NCBI GenBank assembly: GCA_026992075.1
Contig: JALXAM010000009.1
Location: 119,000-182,999 of the forward strand
DNA: 64,000 nt
Source: Sedimenticola sp.
Lineage (GTDB): Bacteria; Pseudomonadota; Gammaproteobacteria; Chromatiales; Chromatiaceae
Direction of reading: 5' to 3'
Under the pieces are notes generated by a model that was not told the DNA's origin, searched no databases, and worked only from the letters and a program-made list of their open reading frames with translations. How positions within the stretch are numbered: position 1 is the first letter of the stretch; every line of letters starts with the position of its first letter. This document shows, one piece after another, positions 57,382 through 64,000 of the stretch. A program made the translations under genes and the position numbers.

Positions 57382-58563
57382 TTACCGGAGGAAGCTTTCG
57401 ATACGTTCCACGCCTTGCTCCAGCCGCTCGAGGTCGGTGGTGTAGGCGAAACGCACATAACGTTCGGCCCGGTAATGGCCGAAATCCTTCCCTGGCGTCA
57501 CTGCCACCCCGGCCTCCTCCAGCAACCGCCGGCAGAATTCGAAACTGTCCCCGGTGAAGGCGCTGGCATCGGCATAGAGATAGAAGGCCCCTTCCGGCGG
57601 CTTGCCGATGCGGAACCCCAACCCGGAAAGAGCCTGATAGAGAAAATCACGCCGCTGCTGGAAGATTTTGCGGCGCCCCTCTAGGATCTCCAGAGTCTCG
57701 GGCGCGAAGGCCGCCAGAGCAGCGTGCTGCGAAAGCGTGGGGGGAGCGAGGAAAAGATTCTGGGCCAGCCGGTCAAGCGCCGGCACCCAGGTCCGGGGGG
57801 CCACCAGCCAACCCAGCCGCCAGCCGGTCATGCCAAAGAACTTGGAGAAGCTGTTGACCACGAACAGGTTTTCCTCGCCCAGGGCCAGGGCGGTCACCTC
57901 CGGGGTGCCGTAGACCAGTCCCTGGTAGATCTCGTCCACGATGAGCTGCCCGCCGGGGGCGCGCACCGCCTCGTGAAGAAAACGGAGCTGCTCGAGACTC
58001 AGAACCCGCCCGGTGGGGTTGGCGGGAGTGGCCACCATGAGGGCGCGGGTACGCCCGTCCCAGGCGCGGATCACCTGGTCGTTGGCCAGGGCGAAATCCT
58101 GCGAGACCTTCACCCCCAGGGAGACCGCCTCCCCTTCGAACAGGCGCACCAGGTGGCGATTACAAGGATATCCCGGGTCCGGCATCAGCACCTTCTCGCC
58201 GGGATCCACCATGGCCGCCAGCAGCAGCTGCAGGGCGCCCGAGGCACCGGGGGTGACCACCACCCGCTCCGGCGGTACCTCCACGCCAAAACGGCTGGCA
58301 TACCAGCCCGAGATCGCCTCCCGCAGCGCCGGCAGCCCCAACGCCGGCGTGTAATGGGTGTGACCCGCCTCCAGCGCCCGCTGCCCCGCCCGCACGATGG
58401 GCTCGGGGGTGGGAAAGTCGGGCTCCCCCACCTCCATGTGGATCACCTCCCTGCCCTGCGCCTCCAGCTCCCGGGCGCGGGCCAGGATGGCCATCACGTG
58501 AAAAGGCTCGATACCCGCCATACGGCGGGCCAGCCTGGGCTCATCCGCGCCAGGCATGCTCAT
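57382..58563 (-). CDS. Class I/II pyridoxal-phosphate aminotransferase
   Basis: The 393-residue enzyme has the fold-type I aminotransferase signature: HMEVGEPDFPTPEPIVRAG, THYTPALGLPALREAISGWY, TPGASGALQLLLAAMVDPGEKVLMPDPGYPCNR, VATPANPTGRVLSLEQL, the DEIYQGLVYG loop and the lysine motif VNSFSKFFGMTGWRLGWL. It belongs near aspartate/alanine aminotransferases; substrate is not resolved. Its start overlaps the CbbY-like gene by 23 nt, so the two are probably co-expressed. Confidence 0.92.
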   Translation of the reverse strand: MSMPGADEPRLARRMAGIEPFHVMAILARARELEAQGREVIHMEVGEPDFPTPEPIVRAGQRALEAGHTHYTPALGLPALREAISGWYASRFGVEVPPERVVVTPGASGALQLLLAAMVDPGEKVLMPDPGYPCNRHLVRLFEGEAVSLGVKVSQDFALANDQVIRAWDGRTRALMVATPANPTGRVLSLEQLRFLHEAVRAPGGQLIVDEIYQGLVYGTPEVTALALGEENLFVVNSFSKFFGMTGWRLGWLVAPRTWVPALDRLAQNLFLAPPTLSQHAALAAFAPETLEILEGRRKIFQQRRDFLYQALSGLGFRIGKPPEGAFYLYADASAFTGDSFEFCRRLLEEAGVAVTPGKDFGHYRAERYVRFAYTTDLERLEQGVERIESFLR

Positions 58564-59317
58564 GGATCGCCTTCAACACCGGCACGTCCACCTGTCCCTT
58601 CACCAATGGCGGTCCCGCCAGCACCCGGGCCGGGCGTTCCGGGGTGCCCAGCTGGTCCAGCACGATGGTGGCACCCGTGAAATCATGATCTCTCGTGTAG
58701 TCGTTCACCGTGACCAGGATCGATTTCAGCCCCGCATCCCGGGCTGAAACCAGGCCATTGCCGGAATCCTCGAAGGCAAGGCAGCGGTTGGGGGAAATTC
58801 CCATCCTTTCCATCGCCCAGAGGTAGATGTCGGGCGCCGGCTTCTTGGCCGGGACGATGTCTCCGGCGGCGATCACCTCGAACCAGCTTTCCGCTTCCGG
58901 GCCCAGGCTGTTGCGCAACAGCGCGGTGACGTTGGCCGGAGTGGTGGTGGTGGCGATGGCCAGCCGGAGACCGGCGTCGCGCGCCTCCCGCAACAACCGC
59001 TCCACCCCCGGGCGCAAGGGCAGCCCGGGGTCCTCCAGCAGCCGCTCGTAGTGCTCGGTCTTTGCGGCATGAAGGTCGGCGATGAAGGCGTCCAGGTCGG
59101 CCGGCGGCTCGAACGGGGGATGGTATTTCTGCAGGAAATAGCGGATCCGCTCCTTGCCGCCAGTGACGCTCAGCAGGTCGCCGTAGATCTCCGGCGTCCA
59201 GTCCCAGTCGAGTCCGGCATCGGCAAAGGCGCGATTGAAGGCGACCCGATGGCCATCGCGCTCGGTATCGGCCAGAGTGCCGTCCACATCGAAGAGGAGT
59301 GCTTCCAGCTGGGGCAT
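58541..59317 (-). CDS. HAD-family phosphatase, CbbY-like
   Basis: The 258-residue HAD hydrolase has [23 protein letters not shown] (nucleophile Asp), [39 protein letters not shown] and [19 protein letters not shown]. The TERDGHR-AFN-AF and [14 protein letters not shown] motifs are those of CbbY, which removes the Rubisco inhibitor xylulose-1,5-bisphosphate. That would imply a Calvin cycle, but no cbb gene is visible in the window, so the assignment is by motif only. Confidence 0.85.
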   Translation of the reverse strand: MPQLEALLFDVDGTLADTERDGHRVAFNRAFADAGLDWDWTPEIYGDLLSVTGGKERIRYFLQKYHPPFEPPADLDAFIADLHAAKTEHYERLLEDPGLPLRPGVERLLREARDAGLRLAIATTTTPANVTALLRNSLGPEAESWFEVIAAGDIVPAKKPAPDIYLWAMERMGISPNRCLAFEDSGNGLVSARDAGLKSILVTVNDYTRDHDFTGATIVLDQLGTPERPARVLAGPPLVKGQVDVPVLKAIHEHAWRG

Positions 59318-59519
59318 GGCTCTTCCGCTTTCTCGGTTGTCGAGACGGTGCAGGATAGTTCATTTCCAGCGATGCAGCCACCAGCCACGAGTCCAATCGC
59401 CCACGACAAAGCACCCCACTTTTTTCCTCGGCCGGAGGAAAGGCGGAACAGATCATGAATCGGCCACAAAGGCATTGCTAGCGGCCACCGGGTCTGATAC
59501 TTTCCCCTACCCTGAAATG

Positions 59520-59573
59520 CCCCCGGCACCCAATGACGTCTCCGTCGCCGGTGGGCCGGGGACAAATTTTTCT
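59520..59573 (+). promoter_or_regulatory. Terminator-like hairpin in the dksA upstream region
   Basis: CCCCGGC(ACC) pairs with (GGT)GGGCCGGGG around a long loop, followed by ACAAATTTTTCT, 16 nt before the dksA ATG. The only upstream plus-strand transcript would be the dksA leader itself, so it may be an attenuator. Pairing is imperfect. Confidence 0.45.
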
Positions 59574-59588
59574 CGGTACAGGAAGCAG

Positions 59589-60023
59589 ATGGCAAAGAAA
59601 TCAGCATTCAACGTGGACCCGCTCTCCTTCACCCCCTACAAGCCCAAGAAGGGTGAGGAGTACATGAACGAGAAGCAGGAAGCCCATTTCCGGGCCATAC
59701 TGGAGCAGTGGCGGAAAACACTCATGGAAGAGGTGGATCGCACCGTCCATCACATGAAGGACGACGCCGCCAACTTTCCCGATCCCAACGACCGCGCCAG
59801 CCAGGAGACCGAATTCAGCATCGAGTTGCGCACACGGGACCGCGAGCGCAAGCTGCTGAAGAAGATCAACGAGGCGCTGGACAAGCTGGACGCGCATGAG
59901 TATGGCTACTGCGAATCCTGTGGTGCCGAGATCGGCATCCGCCGACTGGAGGCTCGTCCTACCGCCACCCTCTGCATCGAGTGCAAGACCCTGGAGGAGA
60001 TCCGGGAGAAGACCTACGGCTGA
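59589..60023 (+). CDS. dksA: RNA polymerase-binding transcription factor DksA
   Basis: The 144-residue protein enters the polymerase secondary channel and, with ppGpp, mediates the stringent response. The coiled coil ([46 protein letters not shown]) has the tip acidic pair in DPNDRASQE. The zinc finger is [26 protein letters not shown] with all four Cys. The ATG at 59589 has AGGAAG upstream. It is followed by a terminator and gluQ, the dksA-gluQ order known in proteobacteria. Confidence 0.97.
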   Translation: MAKKSAFNVDPLSFTPYKPKKGEEYMNEKQEAHFRAILEQWRKTLMEEVDRTVHHMKDDAANFPDPNDRASQETEFSIELRTRDRERKLLKKINEALDKLDAHEYGYCESCGAEIGIRRLEARPTATLCIECKTLEEIREKTYG

Positions 60024-60056
60024 ATGCCGCCACTGCACCACAGCGACGACTCCAGT

Positions 60057-60081
60057 AAAGCCGGCCCCGCGCCGGCTTTCT
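60057..60081 (+). terminator. Probable dksA terminator
   Basis: AAAGCCGGC-CCCGC-GCCGGCTTT is a 9-bp stem between dksA and gluQ. It lies inside the ORF-track version of gluQ and argues for the later gluQ start. Confidence 0.8.
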
Positions 60082-60086
60082 GCTGC

Positions 60087-60977
60087 ATGACCATCGAACC
60101 CCGTTACCGAGGCCGTTTCGCGCCCTCCCCCACCGGCCCGCTCCACTTCGGCTCCCTGGTGGCCGCCGTGGGCAGCTACGCCGATGCCCTGGCCGCAGGC
60201 GGCGAATGGCTGGTGCGTATGGAGGATGTGGACGAGGACCGGTGCCGGCCGGGGGCCGCCGACGCCATCCTGCGCACTCTGGAGGCCCACGGTTTCCAGT
60301 GGCAGGGAGAGGTGCTCTACCAGAGCCGGCGCAAGGAGCGCTACCGGGAGGTGCTGGAGGAACTGCTCGCCCAGGGGGCAGCCTACCCCTGCGGCTGCAC
60401 GCGGCGGGAGGTGGAACGCCACGGTCACCCTGGCGTGGAGGGCATCGTCTATCCCGGCACCTGCCGCGAGGGCCTACCTTCCGGCCGAAAACCCCGCGCC
60501 ATCCGCCTGCGGGTACCGGACGAGGAACTCTGCTTCCACGACCGGCTCCACGGCACTCTCTGCCAGCAACTGAAGCAGGAGGTGGGCGACTTCGTCATCC
60601 GCCGCGCTGACGGTTTTTTCGCCTACCAGCTCGCGGTGGTGGTGGACGACCTGGACCAAGGGGTCAACCAGGTGGTGCGGGGGGCCGACCTGCTGCTCTC
60701 CACACCACGCCAGATCCACCTGCAGCGGCTCCTGGCCGCCCCCCGGCCGACCTACCTGCACCTGCCCCTGGTGCGGGATGATAAGGGGCGCAAGCTCAGC
60801 AAGCGGGACCAGGCCCACCCGGTGAACGATACCGACCCGGTGTCCGGCCTGCTGGCCGCCTGGCGCTTTCTGGGCCAACCACTGCCAGAAGAGCCTCCGG
60901 CAACCGCCGAGACCTTTTGGCGATGGGCCAGGTCCCACTGGGACCCGGCGCGCATCAACCCGGACGCCGGGTCATGA
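60087..60977 (+). CDS. gluQ: Glutamyl-queuosine tRNA(Asp) synthetase
   Basis: The 296-residue enzyme attaches glutamate to queuosine in tRNA-Asp. It is a GluRS catalytic core without the anticodon domain: RGRFAPSPTGPLHFGSLVAA (HIGH-like), zinc ligands in CGCTRREVERH, and KLSKRDQAHPV (KMSKS-like). The ATG at 60087 places MTIEPRYRGRF at the family N-terminus; the ORF-track ATG at 60024 would translate the dksA terminator. Its 3' end overlaps nhaA by 23 nt in opposite orientation. Confidence 0.95.
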   Translation: MTIEPRYRGRFAPSPTGPLHFGSLVAAVGSYADALAAGGEWLVRMEDVDEDRCRPGAADAILRTLEAHGFQWQGEVLYQSRRKERYREVLEELLAQGAAYPCGCTRREVERHGHPGVEGIVYPGTCREGLPSGRKPRAIRLRVPDEELCFHDRLHGTLCQQLKQEVGDFVIRRADGFFAYQLAVVVDDLDQGVNQVVRGADLLLSTPRQIHLQRLLAAPRPTYLHLPLVRDDKGRKLSKRDQAHPVNDTDPVSGLLAAWRFLGQPLPEEPPATAETFWRWARSHWDPARINPDAGS

Positions 60978-62316
60978 AACGCAGCCAGAGATAACCGGAG
61001 CCCCCTGCCAGCACCGACACCACCAGGATTCCGGTCTTGGCCATGAGCAGCTTCTCCGCGCTTTCCACGAAGGCGAGCTCGGCGATGAAGATGGACATGG
61101 TGAAGCCGATGGCCGCCAGCAGCGCCAGGCCCAGGATGTGACGAAAATCCACGCCAGAGGGAAGCCGGCCCCACCCCAGCTTCACCGTGAGCCAGACGAA
61201 ACCGACCACACCGAGGAGTTTGCCTCCCAGCAGTCCGGCCACCACCCCCACCGCCACCGGGTGGGTGACCAGATTGGAGATGGTGGCGGCGTCCAGGGGC
61301 ACCCCGGCGTTGGCCAGTGCGAAGATCGGGATCACCAGAAAGGCGGAGGGCCGGTGCAGAGCGTGCTCCAGCACCTGGGCGGGCGCCTGGGCCAGCCGCA
61401 CCCCCTCGCCCAAGGCCGTCACCCGGCCTCGCATCTGATCGTTGACCACGATGCAACTTCCCTGATCCTGGGAATGGGAAATCTCGTCCAACAGCCCCCT
61501 GGCGCGGTCCAGAAACCGCTGGGGATCCAGCTTCGGCTTCATGGGCACGGTGAAAGCGAGGATCACCCCAGCCAAGGTGGCATGCACCCCACTCTTGAGC
61601 AGAGCGAGCCAGAGCAGGACGCCCAGTAGCATGTAGGGCAGCAGGCGGCGGATCCCTCCCATGTTCAGCGCCACCAGCAGCAGGGTGATCACCCCGGCGG
61701 CTGCCAGCGCCAGGAGATCGATGCTGGCGGTGTAGAAGAGTGCGATGACCAGAATGGCCCCCAGGTCGTCGACGATGGCCAGGGCCACCAGAAGAGTGGG
61801 CAGGGCGGGCGGAACCCGTTTGCCCAGCAACCCCAGCACTCCCATGGCAAAAGCGATATCGGTGGCCATGGGCACACCCCAGCCGCTGATCCCCGGTCCA
61901 CCGGCGTTGATGGCCACATAGATCAACGCCGGCGCCACCATTCCTCCGAGAGCGGCCATGATGGGCAACACCGCCTGGCGCAGATTGGCCAGCTCCCCCA
62001 CCAGCAGCTCGCGCTTCAGCTCCAGGCCCACCACCAGGAAGAAGATGGCCATCAGCCCGTCGTTGATCCAGTGGTGCAGACTCATGCGCAGGATCCAGTC
62101 GCCGGAACCCACCACCACCTCGGCATGCAGGATGTGCCTGTAACTCTCGGCCAACGGACTGTTGGCCACTAGCAGGGCCAAGGCGGCGCTGACCATGAGC
62201 AGCAGACCACCCGCGGTCTCCTGACGCATGAAATCTTCCACCGGCGTCAGCACCCGGTCGAAGGCCCGCTCCCAGGGCGCCACATACTCCTTGCCCCGCC
62301 TTCCGATCATCTTCAT
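60955..62316 (-). CDS. nhaA: Na+/H+ antiporter NhaA
   Basis: The 453-residue antiporter has about twelve membrane segments. LMAIFFLVVGLELKRELLVGEL and the TM4-5 region DIAFAMGVLGLLGKRVPPALPTLLVALAIVDDLGAILVIALFY, with its paired Asp (VDDLGA), are the NhaA ion site. The C-terminal half is longer than in E. coli (388). The ATG at 62316 has AGGAAAG upstream, next to the end of a MITE-like element. It exports sodium and counters alkaline or salt stress. Confidence 0.95.
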   Translation of the reverse strand: MKMIGRRGKEYVAPWERAFDRVLTPVEDFMRQETAGGLLLMVSAALALLVANSPLAESYRHILHAEVVVGSGDWILRMSLHHWINDGLMAIFFLVVGLELKRELLVGELANLRQAVLPIMAALGGMVAPALIYVAINAGGPGISGWGVPMATDIAFAMGVLGLLGKRVPPALPTLLVALAIVDDLGAILVIALFYTASIDLLALAAAGVITLLLVALNMGGIRRLLPYMLLGVLLWLALLKSGVHATLAGVILAFTVPMKPKLDPQRFLDRARGLLDEISHSQDQGSCIVVNDQMRGRVTALGEGVRLAQAPAQVLEHALHRPSAFLVIPIFALANAGVPLDAATISNLVTHPVAVGVVAGLLGGKLLGVVGFVWLTVKLGWGRLPSGVDFRHILGLALLAAIGFTMSIFIAELAFVESAEKLLMAKTGILVVSVLAGGSGYLWLRFMTRRPG

Positions 62317-62333
62317 CTTTGTGCTTTCCTTTG

Positions 62334-62493
62334 GGAACCTCTGATTCAATCCTGGACGAAGCAGGTTGTTCTCCTCCGGTTCGAGTACAAGGCGAAGTTC
62401 GCAGGCAATAGCAAGCTATTGGCAAGAACTTCAACGCAGTAATCCGGCCGGAGGAGGACAAGATGCGAGTTCATGGATTAAATCAGAGGTTCC
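62334..62493. mobile_element. MITE-like element, copy 2 (160 bp)
   Basis: The same length as copy 1 at 20883-21042 and alignable throughout (shared blocks include GTACAAGGCGAA and GTTCATGGAT). Terminal inverted repeats are GGAACCTCTGATTCAATCC and the complement of GGATTAAATCAGAGGTTCC. TTTG flanks both ends (62330-62333 and 62494-62497), a likely 4-bp target duplication. It lies 17 bp upstream of nhaA. The remaining 136 bp of this 313-bp gap should hold the moaA promoter; TATGAT at 62587 is a weak candidate. Confidence 0.8.
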
Positions 62494-62629
62494 TTTGATT
62501 GGCGATGGCCAAATGATCGGCCAAATGGCGGCGAGTTTCAAAACCTTCCCACAGCGAATCCAGGTGCATTCCCGGCCGCCCTTGACTATGATCATGCCTA
62601 TCAGGCGCCAACACGGATAGCCTTTTGCC

Positions 62630-63625
62630 ATGACCCGTCTCATCGATCCATTTCAACGCACCATCCGCTACCTTCGGGTCTCGGTGACCGACCGCTGCAA
62701 CTATCGTTGTTTCTACTGCATGCCCACCCAGGGAGTGCAGTGGGAGGCGCGGGAAGAGTTTCTCACCTTCGAGGAGCTCACCCGGGTGATCCGCCTCTTC
62801 ACCGAGCTCGGCGTGGACAAGGTGCGACTAACCGGTGGTGAACCCCTGGTGCGGCGGGGAATCCTGCAGTTCGTGCGGCAGCTCTCTGCCCTCCCCGGCC
62901 TGGAGGACCTCTCCATGTCCACCAACGCCCACCTGCTGTCCGATCAGGCCGCAGCGTTGCGGGCGGCGGGCGTGCGCCGGGTGAACATTTCGCTGGACTC
63001 CCTGGATCCGGCCGTATTCCGCCGGATCACCCGCAATGGTGACCTGCGGTCGGTACTGGCAGGCATCGACGCCGCTCTGGCTGCCGGCATGGAGCCGGTG
63101 AAGATCAACATGGTGGTGATGCGGGGCCTCAACGACGGCGAAATCGAGGCGATGTTCGACTATGCCGTCTCCCGCGGAGCCGACCTGCGTTACATAGAGA
63201 CCATGCCGGTGGGCGAGGCCGGTATCGACGGAACCGGCCATTTCATGCCGGCGGTGGAGATCCTGGCCCGTCTGAAACGCCATGCCGGTGCAGAGCTGGT
63301 GCCCGCGAAAGGCGGCAAGGGAGCCGGTCCCGCCCGCTATTACCAGGTGGGCGAAGGGCCGGTGCGGGTCGGAGTCATCAGCGCCCTCTCCCGCCACTTC
63401 TGCGACGACTGCAACCGGGTACGGCTCACCGCCAAGGGCGACCTGGTGCTCTGTCTCGGACAGGAAGACCGGGTTTCCCTGCGGGACGGCCTGCGCCAGG
63501 GACTGGACGACGAAGCCATGAAAGAACTCATCCGCGCCGCCATCGCTCGCAAACCCCGCAGCCATGACTTCAACGAAGATCGCCAACGGGTGGCGCTGAG
63601 ACACATGTCCTCCCTCGGCGGTTGA
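62630..63625 (+). CDS. moaA: GTP 3',8-cyclase MoaA
   Basis: The 331-residue radical SAM enzyme starts molybdenum-cofactor synthesis by cyclising GTP. The N-terminal cluster motif is DRCNYRCFYCMP and the C-terminal substrate-binding cluster is HFCDDCNRVRLTAKGDLVLCLG. It ends with the GG pair (HMSSLGG) needed for activity in the family. No moaB/C/D/E gene is seen before the window ends, and no Moco riboswitch is recognisable upstream. Confidence 0.97.
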   Translation: MTRLIDPFQRTIRYLRVSVTDRCNYRCFYCMPTQGVQWEAREEFLTFEELTRVIRLFTELGVDKVRLTGGEPLVRRGILQFVRQLSALPGLEDLSMSTNAHLLSDQAAALRAAGVRRVNISLDSLDPAVFRRITRNGDLRSVLAGIDAALAAGMEPVKINMVVMRGLNDGEIEAMFDYAVSRGADLRYIETMPVGEAGIDGTGHFMPAVEILARLKRHAGAELVPAKGGKGAGPARYYQVGEGPVRVGVISALSRHFCDDCNRVRLTAKGDLVLCLGQEDRVSLRDGLRQGLDDEAMKELIRAAIARKPRSHDFNEDRQRVALRHMSSLGG

Positions 63626-63664
63626 CCTCTCCGTTCTTCTCGAATCCCCTAGGAATCTTTCGAC

Positions 63665-63859
63665 ATGACCAGCATCCAGGAACTGGAAATCGGGCGTTAT
63701 TACGACGAACTCAAGCAGGACGTGCAGGATCTGGTAGACCGTTACCTGCGCATCGCCGATTGGGACATCCCCGACAACGACGAACGCACCACCCTTCAGG
63801 CGATCTTCACCGCCCTGCGCAAGGCGGTGGACGAAGTGGAGGCGGAGTGGGAGAAGTGA
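63665..63859 (+). CDS. Conserved small acidic protein
   Basis: The 64-residue acidic protein (QELEIGRYYDELKQDVQDLVDRYLRIADWDIPDNDERTTLQAIFTALRKAVDEVEAEWE) looks all-helical, with no signal or membrane segment. I do not recognise a family. It is 39 bp after moaA and followed by a hairpin, so it may share the moaA transcript. Confidence 0.75.
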   Translation: MTSIQELEIGRYYDELKQDVQDLVDRYLRIADWDIPDNDERTTLQAIFTALRKAVDEVEAEWEK

Positions 63860-63870
63860 CCCTCCTCCAC

Positions 63871-63902
63871 AAGGGAAGGCCTGAAAAATTCGGGCCTTCC
63901 TT
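63871..63902 (+). terminator. Probable terminator after the small acidic gene
   Basis: AAGGGAAGGCCTGAA pairs with TTCGGGCCTTCCTT around AAA. It has one bulge and a short T-tract, which suits a terminator 12 bp past the stop. Confidence 0.7.
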
Positions 63903-63921
63903 CGGCACAAGGATGTGCCGG

Positions 63922-63979
63922 CAAAATCGATCGCTGTAAGCGATTGATTTTGTAGCAAGCCGCAAACCGCGTTTGCGGC
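63922..63979. repeat. Two further hairpins at the window end
   Basis: CAAAATCGATCGCT/AGCGATTGATTTTG (63922-63952, one mismatch) and GCCGCAAAC/GTTTGCGGC (63959-63979) follow the terminator. They may begin a repeat cluster or end a convergent gene beyond the window. Confidence 0.6.
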
Positions 63980-64000
63980 GCAGCGCGCCCTGATAAAGCC

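Noticed and set aside
60024-60086. Upstream gluQ start immediately after the dksA stop
   Set aside because: The extra 21 codons are unconserved and include the dksA terminator hairpin.

Overview
The window is about 64 kb of GC-rich, gene-dense chromosome with the gene content of a gammaproteobacterium. The order carA-carB-greA / yhbY / rlmE-ftsH-folP-glmM is the one known from Pseudomonas and Chromatiales-type genomes, and rpsP-rimM-trmD-rplS is the classic translation operon. A CbbY-type phosphatase, a class II aldolase, a Tll0287-like haem protein, a small b-type cytochrome and many cation transporters would fit a sulfur-oxidising, possibly autotrophic and salt-tolerant Chromatiales or Ectothiorhodospiraceae relative. 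That placement is inference. I see no tRNA, rRNA, CRISPR array, prophage, transposase or integrase.

Layout. 1-5.9 kb: DUF2892 protein, aldolase-Dabb fusion, rimO, a VapBC-type toxin-antitoxin pair, trmJ, suhB. 6.0-14.0 kb: an L,D-transpeptidase divergent from a MepK-like endopeptidase, then an MFS-adaptor-RND efflux operon. 14.2-15.3 kb: a gene fusing a ribosome-hibernation (HPF/RaiA-like) domain to an ECF-type sigma factor, the most unusual gene here. 15.5-24.1 kb: trkH, a Tll0287 haem protein, a protein with GLSLAP repeats, a voltage-gated-type K+ channel with a separate RCK protein, an ankyrin lipoprotein and a Na/Pi symporter. 24.3-29.4 kb: sbcB, the rplS-trmD-rimM-rpsP operon and a PLP decarboxylase. 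29.6-37.1 kb: a MoxR-DUF58-DUF4381-BatA-BatB/C-BatD operon. 37.3-38.8 kb: cold-shock gene, a secreted Pro-rich protein, msrA. 38.8-51.0 kb: CPA2 antiporter, glmM, folP, ftsH, rlmE, yhbY, greA, carB, carA. 51.3-53.9 kb: trxC and cnoX, trmO, a small Cys-containing secreted protein. 54.0-57.2 kb: the AmmeMemoRadiSam genes with a cytochrome b. 57.4-64.0 kb: aminotransferase, CbbY-like phosphatase, dksA, gluQ, nhaA, moaA and a small conserved protein.

The intergenic DNA is rich in repeats: an 18-bp REP-like palindrome (GTCGGGCTTCAGCCCGAC) in more than a dozen copies, three compound palindromic elements bracketed by it, two 160-bp MITE-like elements with terminal inverted repeats and apparent 4-bp target duplications, and several further short families. 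Two ORF-track starts (batD and DUF58) run into these repeats and are probably wrong.

Themes: translation and RNA modification (RimO, TrmJ, TrmD, RimM, RlmE, TrmO, GluQ, YhbY, HPF-sigma), cation homeostasis (TrkH, K+ channel/RCK, CPA2, NhaA, Na/Pi), envelope integrity (Ldt/MepK, MoxR-Bat, FtsH) and redox repair (MsrA, TrxC, CnoX).
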